Shown one piece after another: positions 55,009-62,034 of a stretch of DNA of 64,000 nucleotides (the first letter of the stretch is position 1; every line of letters begins with the position of its first letter). The notes under the pieces are model-generated. The model was not told where the DNA came from, ran no database searches, and saw only the letters and a list, made by a program, of their open reading frames with translations. Source of the DNA: Halosegnis rubeus (GTDB lineage: Archaea; Halobacteriota; Halobacteria; Halobacteriales; Haloarculaceae); the NCBI RefSeq assembly GCF_009184545.1, contig NZ_QJOW01000004.1:124001-188000 (forward strand), written 5' to 3'. The position numbers and the translations under genes were made by a program.

Positions 55009-55566
55009 GTGCTCTCTCGCGACCCAGAACTCGCTCCGCTGGTCGAGCAACACGGTCCACTGGACGTGAAGCCCGCCTCGGACCCGTTCGCGCGGCTCGT
55101 CGTCTCGGTGTGTAACCAACAGCTCTCGACCGACTCGGCGGCCGCCATCGAACAGCGGCTGTTCGACCGGTTCGAAGTGACGCCGGAGGAGATGCTCGCT
55201 GTCGACGCGGACGCGCTCCGCGAGGTCGGTCTCTCCGGCCAGAAGGTCGAGTACGTGAAACACATCGCCCGCGCATTTGCCGACGGCGACCTCTCTACGG
55301 CGCAACTGCGCGAGGTGGCCGACGACGAGGTACGCGACCGACTCACCGAGATTCGCGGCGTCGGGCCGTGGACCGCAGACATGTTTCTCATCTTCGTGCT
55401 CGCCCGCGAGGACGTGTTCCCGGTCGGTGACCTCGGTATCCGAAAGGGGATGGCCGAACTGTACGGCTACGACACGGACGACCGCTCGGGAATGCGTGCC
55501 CACGCCGAGCGCTGGCGACCCTACCGGTCGTACGCGAGCCGGTATCTCTGGCGCGCGGTCGACTAA
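55009..55566 (+). CDS. DNA-3-methyladenine glycosylase (AlkA/HhH-GPD type), N-terminus possibly clipped
   Basis: A 185-aa base-excision glycosylase. The family core SVCNQQLSTDSAAAIEQRLF near 30, helix-hairpin-helix IRGVGPWTADMFLIF near 123-137 and catalytic Asp in VGDLGIRKG near 146 are intact. Codons before GTG 55009 read AYD, which resembles the usual N-terminus (AYDVLxxDP), yet no start precedes it, so a few residues may be lost at the junction with the desuccinylase fragment. It may still work. The stop overlaps cysE by 4 bases. Confidence 0.82.
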   Translation: MLSRDPELAPLVEQHGPLDVKPASDPFARLVVSVCNQQLSTDSAAAIEQRLFDRFEVTPEEMLAVDADALREVGLSGQKVEYVKHIARAFADGDLSTAQLREVADDEVRDRLTEIRGVGPWTADMFLIFVLAREDVFPVGDLGIRKGMAELYGYDTDDRSGMRAHAERWRPYRSYASRYLWRAVD

Positions 55567-56069
55567 ACCTCCTGTGCCGGGTTCCCGACGACCGTCGCGC
55601 CCGCAGGTACGTCCTCGACGACGACCGCTCCCGCGCCCACGGTCGCACCCTCGCCGACAACGATGTCGCCGATGAGCGTCGCGTTCGCCCCCAGCGTCAC
55701 GTCGTCCTCGACGGTCGGGTGCCGTTTCACGCGCTCGCTGGATCGCCCTCCGAGGGTGACACCGTGGTACATGTTCACGTCGTCGCCGATTTCGGCCGTT
55801 TCACCGACCACGACGCCCATCCCGTGGTCAATGAAGACGCGCTCGCCGACGGTCGCTCCGGGATGAATCTCGATGCCGGTAAGCCCCCGACCGAGCTGTG
55901 AGAGCAACCGCGCAGTGAACCGCCGTCCCCGCGTCCACAGCGGATGAACGAGGACGACGTGGAGCCAGACGGCGTACAGCCCCGGATACAGCAGCGCCTC
56001 GGCGACCGACGTGGCGGCGGGGTCGGTCGCGAGCGCGGTCCGAACGTCGTCGCGGAATCTCTCGAACAT
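55563..56069 (-). CDS. cysE: Serine O-acetyltransferase
   Basis: A 168-aa enzyme that makes O-acetylserine for cysteine synthesis. The N-terminus is the short helical SAT form (LLYPGLYAVWLHVVLVHPLW), then the hexapeptide beta-helix with IEIHPGATVGERVFIDHGMGVVVGETAEIG near 65-94 and MYHGVTLGG near 100. No C-terminal feedback-inhibition tail is visible. Convergent with the AlkA-type gene. Confidence 0.9.
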   Translation of the reverse strand: MFERFRDDVRTALATDPAATSVAEALLYPGLYAVWLHVVLVHPLWTRGRRFTARLLSQLGRGLTGIEIHPGATVGERVFIDHGMGVVVGETAEIGDDVNMYHGVTLGGRSSERVKRHPTVEDDVTLGANATLIGDIVVGEGATVGAGAVVVEDVPAGATVVGNPAQEV

Positions 56070-56197
56070 GGACGAGGCTTGTGTTCCCAGCCGGGAGGCT
56101 GAGACACCGTGTGTCTGTCGTCTCGCCTGCCCGCGGTGAAAACGCTACCGTTGTCTCTCCACGGGGCGATACGAACCGCGGCGACTGCGCCGCCGGA

Positions 56198-56875
56198 TTA
56201 CTCCTGTTGGCTTGGGAAGCGAGGGGCGAGCACCGACACCAGCGCGTCGAGGTCCCGGGTCTGGTACCACGCCGTCCCCGGTCCCGTGAACTCGAAGACG
56301 AGTCCCTCGCCGCTCAGGAGCGTCGACTTCAGCCCGCCGACGCGCTCGACCGAGTACTCGATGTCGTCGTCCCACGCGATGAGGTGTTCGTTGTCGAGGA
56401 CGTAGGACTCGCCGGCTTCGAGCTCGAGCTTCGCTAGCCCGCCGTAGGCGTCGACGAAGGCCGTGCCAGTGCCTTTCAGCGCAAGCGGCGTGAGACTCGC
56501 CTCTCCCAGCATCGACTTCAGCCCGCCGAGTTCGGCGTCGATGTCGATATCGCCGGTCGCCGCCAGGAAGGCCCCATCGACGGCATACAGCGTCTCGTCG
56601 CGTAGCTCGTGGGCCATCACGTCACCCGGCGAGGGCGGGGCAAGCGTCACCGTTCCGGACTCGTCTGTCGCGGTGAACTCGTTCGCGAACACCGACTCGC
56701 CGCCCAGAAGCGACTTCGCTGAACTGAGCAGTCCGTCTCGGCTCGTCCCCGTGTCCATCGTGACGCTGGTCGAGTGACCGACCATCGCACCCGGCTCGGC
56801 GACGACCGACTCGCCCGCCTCCAGCGTGACTGTCAACTGTGTGAACGACGGCTGATGTGTGAACTCGTGTTCCAT
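56198..56875 (-). CDS. TIGR00266/AIM24 family protein
   Basis: A 225-aa beta-rich protein starting MEHEFTHQPSFTQLTVTLEAGE. The pattern EPGAMVGHSTSVTMDT, SLLGGESVFANEFTA, ESYVLDNEHLIAWDDDIEY and TGPGTAWYQTRDL is typical of the AIM24/TIGR00266 family. Function is unknown. It stands alone on its strand. Confidence 0.85.
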   Translation of the reverse strand: MEHEFTHQPSFTQLTVTLEAGESVVAEPGAMVGHSTSVTMDTGTSRDGLLSSAKSLLGGESVFANEFTATDESGTVTLAPPSPGDVMAHELRDETLYAVDGAFLAATGDIDIDAELGGLKSMLGEASLTPLALKGTGTAFVDAYGGLAKLELEAGESYVLDNEHLIAWDDDIEYSVERVGGLKSTLLSGEGLVFEFTGPGTAWYQTRDLDALVSVLAPRFPSQQE

Positions 56876-56927
56876 AATCGTCGGGCGATGAATCGCCGCT
56901 CAGCCACTTAACCTGTTGGGCTAGTAA

Positions 56928-57170
56928 CTAGTTGTCGTCCGCGTCGGCGGTATCGGTTACCGGGACCCGAATCCTAACGATTAGCCCGCCGTCGCTGTCG
57001 AAATCGAGGGTGCCGCCGGCGCTATCGGATCGCCCCTGATAGCGACGTTCTCGTAGGTATTGTACGACGAGACGGCGAGCAATCTTTCTCCGACGACTAC
57101 CAGTACGAGCCCTGCGCGTGCTCGTCGCCCCTCCTTCGACATCGCCCCTACCGTCTCGCTCATCCGGTAA
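56928..57170 (-). pseudogene. Degraded minus-strand frame without start codon
   Basis: From a stop at 57171 to a stop at 56928 a frame with no ATG or GTG ends DFDSDGGLIVRIRVPVTDTADADDN, which looks like the tail of a real protein. The first part is Arg-rich and poor in haloarchaeal style. It could be a remnant of a deleted gene. The overlapping frame 56981-57199 has poor composition and is not favoured. The rest of 56876-57290 holds only an AT-rich tract. Confidence 0.25.
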
Positions 57171-57197
57171 TCAACTGAGTAGACGCCTTGTCGTGTC

Positions 57198-57218
57198 AAC
57201 TAAAAATAAAAATAAACG
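57198..57218 (+). promoter_or_regulatory. AT-rich tract upstream of the beta-oxidation gene
   Basis: ACTAAAAATAAAAATAAACG lies 73-93 bases before ATG 57291, by far the most AT-rich stretch nearby. It may hold the promoter of the catabolic operon, with a leader of roughly 50-65 bases. Confidence 0.4.
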
Positions 57219-57290
57219 TCGGACCACGGTCCCTGTGTTCCTCGTTCGACGGACGGAAACGTTGAAACGCTCCCCGAGAGAGCATGAAAC

Positions 57291-59258
57291 ATGGAGTTTG
57301 AGAACATCGAGACGATTACACTACTCGGCGCGGGGAGCATGGGCCACGGCATCGCCGAAGTGGCTGCCCTCGCCGGTTACGAGGTGCGACTGCGCGATAT
57401 CAAGACCGAGTTCGTCGAGAACGGCTACGAACAGCTGGTCTGGTCGCTGGACAAACTCGCGGAGAAAGACCAGATCAGCGAGGAGGAGGCCGACGCCGCC
57501 GCCGACCGCGTCACCCCGCTCGTCGACGTGAAAGAAGCCGTCGACGACACCGACGTCGTCATCGAGGCGGTCCCGGAGAAGATGGAGATCAAGAAGGACG
57601 TGTACAGCGAGGTCGAGACGTACGCGCCCGACCGCACCATCTTCGCGACCAACACCTCATCGCTATCTATCACCGACCTGTCGGAGGTGACCGACCGGCC
57701 CGAGCAGTTCTGCGGGATGCACTTCTTCAATCCGCCCGTCAGGATGCAGTTGGTCGAAGTCATCACCGGGTCACACACCGCAGAGTCGACGCTCGACGCG
57801 GTTGAGCAGTTGGCCGAAGCGTTCGGCAAGACGCCGATTCGCGTCCACAAGGACTCCCCCGGCTTCATCGTCAACCGCATCCTCGTTCCGCTGATGAACG
57901 AGACCTGCTGGATGGTCTCCGACGACGAGGCGACCGTCGCCGAAATCGACTCGACGACGAAGTTCGACATGGGGCTGCCGATGGGCGCATTCGAACTCGG
58001 CGACCAGGTCGGCAACGACGTGACCTACCACGTGCTCCAGTACCTCCAGGAGGTGCTGGGTGACGCCTACGAGCCGGCCCCCTTCCTGAAAGAGACGGTC
58101 GACGCAGAGCGGTACGGCAAGAAATCCGGCGAGGGCTTCTACGACTACGAGAACGGCGGTGTCGACATCCCGACCGACGCCGGGAGCGAGGACACCAAGG
58201 TGCGACTCGCGGCCGTCATGGCCAACGAGGTCGGGCACCTCGTCGAGAACGACGTGTCGAACCCGAGCGACATCGACGAGGCGGTCATGCTCGGTGCCGG
58301 CTTCCCGGATGGACCGGCGAAGCTCGCAGACAACATCGGACTCGACCGACTGGTCGAGACGCTCGAATCCCTCGGCGAGGAGGACGGACACGCTCGGTTC
58401 GAGGTGAGCGAGGCGCTGCGTGAGGCCGCACAGCAGGGTGGCTTCTACGGTGAGAGCGACACCGACGAGACTCGCAGCTACTCCACTATCGACCTCTCGT
58501 ACCCCGGTGACATGGTCGGCCACATCGAACTCTCCCGCGAGGCGCGCATGAACACCGTCAACAGCGAGATGCTGGACGAACTCGGCGACGCGCTCGCCGA
58601 GTTCGAGAACGACGACGAGGTGCGCGGCGTGCTCATCACCGGCAAGGGCGACCGCGCATTCTCGGCGGGTGCCGACGTGTCCTCAATGGCTTCTTCGGCA
58701 AGCCCACTTGACGGCATCGAACTGTCGCGCAAGGGCCAGTCGACGTTCGGCGCGTTCGAGGAGTCGCCGCTCCCAATCGTCGCCGCTATCGACGGATTCG
58801 CCCTTGGCGGTGGCTTCGAGCTGGCGATGTGCTGTGATTACCGGCTCGCCTCCGAGCGCTCGGAACTCGGTCTGCCGGAGCACAACCTCGGGCTGCTCCC
58901 CGGCTGGGGCGGCACCCAGCGGCTCCAGCGACTCGTCGGGATGTCCCGCGCGAAGGAGATCATCTTCACCGCAGAGCGGTTCGACGCCGACACGATGTAT
59001 GAGTACGACGTGGTGAACGAAGTCGTCGAAAACGACCAGTTCGAGGAGCGGGCCCACGAACTCGCCGCCGAGATGGCGGGGGGTCCACCGGTCTCTCGCG
59101 CGCTCACGAAGCAGGTCATGCTGAAGGGAGCAGAGGACCTCGATGCGGGGCTCGAACTCGAAGCCCAGGCGTTCGGTCATCTGCTCGGCACCGACGACCT
59201 GATGGAGGGTATCACCGCCTTCATGGGTGACTCCGAGCCGGAGTTCGAAGGCAAATAA
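57291..59258 (+). CDS. Fused 3-hydroxyacyl-CoA dehydrogenase/enoyl-CoA hydratase
   Basis: A 655-aa bifunctional beta-oxidation enzyme. Residues 1-380 form the NAD-dependent dehydrogenase: LLGAGSMGHGIAEVAAL (11-27), CGMHFFNPPVRMQLVEVI near 143, KDSPGFIVNRIL near 190, and a C-terminal helix domain. From about 400 the enoyl-CoA hydratase half runs GHIELSREARMNTVNSEML, AFSAGADVSSMAS near 455 and GGGFELAMCCDYRLASE near 505-521, ending in a LGTDDLMEGITAF tail. The domain order is reversed relative to bacterial FadB and is common in haloarchaea. Confidence 0.92.
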   Translation: MEFENIETITLLGAGSMGHGIAEVAALAGYEVRLRDIKTEFVENGYEQLVWSLDKLAEKDQISEEEADAAADRVTPLVDVKEAVDDTDVVIEAVPEKMEIKKDVYSEVETYAPDRTIFATNTSSLSITDLSEVTDRPEQFCGMHFFNPPVRMQLVEVITGSHTAESTLDAVEQLAEAFGKTPIRVHKDSPGFIVNRILVPLMNETCWMVSDDEATVAEIDSTTKFDMGLPMGAFELGDQVGNDVTYHVLQYLQEVLGDAYEPAPFLKETVDAERYGKKSGEGFYDYENGGVDIPTDAGSEDTKVRLAAVMANEVGHLVENDVSNPSDIDEAVMLGAGFPDGPAKLADNIGLDRLVETLESLGEEDGHARFEVSEALREAAQQGGFYGESDTDETRSYSTIDLSYPGDMVGHIELSREARMNTVNSEMLDELGDALAEFENDDEVRGVLITGKGDRAFSAGADVSSMASSASPLDGIELSRKGQSTFGAFEESPLPIVAAIDGFALGGGFELAMCCDYRLASERSELGLPEHNLGLLPGWGGTQRLQRLVGMSRAKEIIFTAERFDADTMYEYDVVNEVVENDQFEERAHELAAEMAGGPPVSRALTKQVMLKGAEDLDAGLELEAQAFGHLLGTDDLMEGITAFMGDSEPEFEGK

Positions 59259-59302
59259 CCGCCTCCGGAACCGTTTTCTCGCTCGCTCGTGGTATCCGAG
59301 CC

Positions 59303-60091
59303 ATGGATTTAGCAATCGACGGCAACGCAGCACTCGTCACCGCCTCCTCCAGTGGACTCGGCAAAGCGTCAGCCAAGGCGCTGGCACGGGAAGGAGCCAA
59401 CGTCGCCATCAACGGCCGCGACGAGGAGCGACTCGCCGACGCGAAGACAGAAGTCGAGGAGGTCGCGACCGGTGAGGTCATCGCCGTCTCGGGTGACCTG
59501 ACCGACGCCGACGACGCCGAGCGGCTCGTCGACGAGACCGTCGACGCCTTCGGCGGACTCGACCACCTCGTCACCTCCGCCGGCGGCCCGCCGTCGGGCG
59601 CGTTCATGGACACCGACGACGAGGACTGGCAGGAGGCGTATGACCTGCTCGTAATGAGCGTCGTCCGACTCGCCCGCGCCGCGAAGCCGCACCTCGAAGC
59701 CGGCGACGGCGGCACCATCGTCACCATCACCTCCCGGAGCGTGAAGGAGGCGCTCGACTCGCTCGTCTTGTCGAACTCCGTCCGAATGGGTGTCATCGGC
59801 TTAGAGAAGACGCTCTCGAAGGAGTTCGCTCCCGACGTCCGGGCGAACGCCGTCTTGCCGGGTCCCCACGAGACGGCCCGTATCGAGAATCTCGTCGATG
59901 CGGCCGTCGAGCGCGGCGAGTACGACAGCTACGAGGCAGGACTCGACGAGTGGGCCGGGAACCCGCTCGAACGCATCGGCGACCCGATGGAGCTGGGCGA
60001 CACCGTCGCGTTCCTCTCTTCGCCGCTGTCGGGCTTTATCAACGGGACGGCCGTCCCTATCGACGGCGGCGCGACGGGCGCGAATCTATGA
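59303..60091 (+). CDS. SDR-family oxidoreductase lacking the YxxxK motif
   Basis: A 262-aa SDR starting MDLAIDGNAALVTASSSGLGK, with a cofactor loop TASSSGLGKASAKAL and VTSAGGPPSG in place of NNAG. The usual Tyr-x3-Lys reads LVLSNSVRMGVIGLEKTL: Tyr is missing and Lys displaced. TSRSVKEALDSL supplies the Ser. A subgroup of SDRs with SNSVRM at this place exists, so the chemistry may differ. It follows the fused enzyme by 44 bases; its TGA overlaps the cupin start (ATGA). Confidence 0.82.
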   Translation: MDLAIDGNAALVTASSSGLGKASAKALAREGANVAINGRDEERLADAKTEVEEVATGEVIAVSGDLTDADDAERLVDETVDAFGGLDHLVTSAGGPPSGAFMDTDDEDWQEAYDLLVMSVVRLARAAKPHLEAGDGGTIVTITSRSVKEALDSLVLSNSVRMGVIGLEKTLSKEFAPDVRANAVLPGPHETARIENLVDAAVERGEYDSYEAGLDEWAGNPLERIGDPMELGDTVAFLSSPLSGFINGTAVPIDGGATGANL

Positions 60092-60435
60092 AGCCGGTCC
60101 CGTTCGACGAGGCCGAGACGTACGAACCCGAAGACGGGTGGCGACGGGTCTCTATGGCCGGCAGCGACCAGTTCAGCTTCGAGTGGTTCGAGAAGCCGCC
60201 GGGTCATTCCTCGCCGATGCACGACCACGAGAACGAGCAGGTGTGTCTCTGTCTGGAGGGTGAACTCACCGTCGTGACCGAAGAGGACTCGGTCACCCTC
60301 CAGGAGAACGACTCCGTCCTCTTGGAGGCGAACGAGACCCACCGCGTCGAGAACGACGGCGAGGAACTCGCGGTCGGGCTGGACGTGTTCGCGCCCGGCC
60401 GCGACTTCGACTTCTGGACCGACCGCGAGGAATGA
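60088..60435 (+). CDS. Cupin-domain protein
   Basis: A 115-aa single cupin starting MKPVPFDEAETYEPEDGWR. The metal-site pattern SSPMHDHENEQVCLCLEGEL (His, His, Glu) near 49-68 and EANETHRVENDG near 90 are typical. It overlaps both neighbours by ATGA, so it belongs to the same operon. It may be an isomerase, dioxygenase or sensor of the pathway; this is not decided. Confidence 0.85.
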   Translation: MKPVPFDEAETYEPEDGWRRVSMAGSDQFSFEWFEKPPGHSSPMHDHENEQVCLCLEGELTVVTEEDSVTLQENDSVLLEANETHRVENDGEELAVGLDVFAPGRDFDFWTDREE

Positions 60436-61256
60436 AGTACCTCGCCCGCACCGCGACCGGCGACCCGTTGCTCGGCGACGAGGACGGATACGTCCCGCTC
60501 ACGTCAGTCCACCCCGGTCTCGACTCCGTTCGCGGCGCGCTCCCGCGTGCAGCTTCGGGTACCCTCGGCTCGCCCGACGACGCGACGGCCGCACGGACGG
60601 GCGAATCGAAGCTCACCTTCGGTGCGCCGCTTGAGCGATTCGGTAAACTCTGGGGCATCGGACTGAACTACGTCGAACACGCGGGCGACTTAGACGAGGA
60701 CGGTCCCGACGAACCGGCGAGCTTTTTCAAACCGCGGAGTGCGCTCACCGCGCCCGGCGGCCCGATTCGGCTCCCGCCGCCGAGCGAGACGGAGCGCGTC
60801 ACGGCCGAGGGTGAACTCGGCGTCGTGCTCGGGCGCACCTGCCGTGACGCGTCCGAGCCCGACGTAGACGATGTCGTCGCCGGCTATCTCCCGGTCATCG
60901 ACATGACCGCGGAGGACGTGCTCCGACGGAATCCGCGGTTCCTCACGCGGGCAAAGAGCTACGATACGTTCCTAGTGGCTGGCCACGCGATTGCCGTACC
61001 CGACGAGGCGTTCGACCTCGATTCACTCACCGTCGCGACGCGCCACAATGGGGCGGAACGCGCCGCGAACCGCGTCGGGAACATGCTGTTTTCCCCCCGC
61101 GAGCTGGTCGCCGTCCACTCGCGGGTCGCGACACTCGAACCCGGTGACCTCTTCTCGACCGGGACGCCCGGTGCGGCCCACGTCGAACCCGGCGACACCG
61201 TCGAGGCGGTGGTCGAATCCGTCGGCTCCGTCTCTGCGCCGGTCGTGCGCGAGTGA
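60432..61256 (+). CDS. Fumarylacetoacetate hydrolase-family protein
   Basis: A 274-aa FAH-fold enzyme. The family core is present: WGIGLNYVEHAGDL near 77, FFKPRSALTAPGG, GELGVVLGRTC near 130 with metal Glu, IDMTAEDVL near 157, RAKSYDTFLVAG near 173 and FSTGTPGAAHV near 245. Substrates of the family include acylpyruvates and 2-oxo acids. ATGA overlap with the cupin gene. Last gene of the run. Confidence 0.87.
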   Translation: MKYLARTATGDPLLGDEDGYVPLTSVHPGLDSVRGALPRAASGTLGSPDDATAARTGESKLTFGAPLERFGKLWGIGLNYVEHAGDLDEDGPDEPASFFKPRSALTAPGGPIRLPPPSETERVTAEGELGVVLGRTCRDASEPDVDDVVAGYLPVIDMTAEDVLRRNPRFLTRAKSYDTFLVAGHAIAVPDEAFDLDSLTVATRHNGAERAANRVGNMLFSPRELVAVHSRVATLEPGDLFSTGTPGAAHVEPGDTVEAVVESVGSVSAPVVRE

Positions 61257-61362
61257 GTGGCCGTGTGTGAGTCACCGCACGCTCGCGCCCGCCTGCGGTT
61301 GGGGCGCGTCCCCACCCGAGAAGGAAGCATTTATTCATACCTCCCCACTACCCCGAAGTGCG

Positions 61363-61436
61363 CACCATTGGTGTAGTCCGGCCAATCATCTTGCCCTTTC
61401 GAGGCGAGGACTAGGGTTCAAATCCCTAATGGTGCA
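61363..61436 (+). tRNA. tRNA-Glu (anticodon TTC)
   Basis: A 74-nt tRNA. The acceptor pairs GCACCAT with ATGGTGC, and A (61436) is the discriminator. The anticodon arm TTGCC-CTTTCGA-GGCGA gives TTC, and the T-arm TAGGG-TTCAAAT-CCCTA is intact. D-loop GTGTAGTCCGGCCAATCAT is typical of haloarchaeal tRNA-Glu. Confidence 0.93.
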
Positions 61437-61518
61437 CATGTTTCCATCCGCCGAGCGCCTGCTATCACGGCTCTCGCGAAGGTTAAGCCCGCCTACAGGA
61501 TAGTTGGTGAAAGAAAAC

Positions 61519-61956
61519 GTGAGTACCCGACGTAGTTCGTTCGACATATTCAGCGAGATGGAGGAACTGATGGAACGGATGCGCCAGTCGATGGCGGAAA
61601 GCGTCGGCGACGTGCGGTCGTGGCGGCCCCAGCAGTCGGCCGCGGACCGACACGGCCTGTTGGCGCTCGAGGCCGACGGCGAGGATTACCGCATCGTGGC
61701 TGACCTCCCCGGCTTCGAGACCGAGGATATCGACCTCCGATTCGACGACGGTCGGCTCACCCTGACCGCGACCAACGAGGTCGAGACGAACGACGAACAC
61801 GGCGCGCACAGCCGCTCGCGACACGTGAGCGAATCCCTGTACGTCCCCGGCACTATCGACGCGGACGGCATCAAAGCGAGCTACCAGAACGGCGTCCTCG
61901 ACATCCACCTGCCCATCGACGACCCGGTCGAAAGCCACCGTATCGACGTCGACTAA
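61519..61956 (+). CDS. Hsp20/alpha-crystallin small heat-shock protein
   Basis: A 145-aa chaperone. A short helical N-terminus (FDIFSEMEELMERMRQ) precedes the alpha-crystallin domain: YRIVADLPGFETEDIDLRFD, RLTLTATNE, RSRHVSESLYVPGTID and KASYQNGVLDIHLPID. The C-terminal IxI motif is not clear. GTG 61519 was chosen because GGTGA lies 9 bases upstream as a ribosome-binding site and the N-terminus (MSTRRSSFD) matches the family; GTG 61507 is an alternative. Confidence 0.88.
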   Translation: MSTRRSSFDIFSEMEELMERMRQSMAESVGDVRSWRPQQSAADRHGLLALEADGEDYRIVADLPGFETEDIDLRFDDGRLTLTATNEVETNDEHGAHSRSRHVSESLYVPGTIDADGIKASYQNGVLDIHLPIDDPVESHRIDVD

Positions 61957-62018
61957 CCCGGCTTTTCGACCGACTGCCCCGAATTTTCGGAGGGCATAGA
62001 TTGAAGCCCTAGCCTGTA

Positions 62019-62030
62019 TACGAATTCGTA
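62019..62030 (+). promoter_or_regulatory. Perfect 12-bp palindrome just before the acyl-CoA synthetase start
   Basis: TACGAATTCGTA sits 5 bases before ATG 62035. A perfect palindrome here is a likely operator for a dimeric repressor or a transcription-start element; which protein binds is not known. Confidence 0.45.
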
Positions 62031-62034
62031 AGCA

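Noticed and set aside
56981..57199. 72-codon minus-strand frame
   Set aside because: Its codon use is unlike neighbouring genes, it has no recognisable motif, and it overlaps a more protein-like frame ending at 56928.
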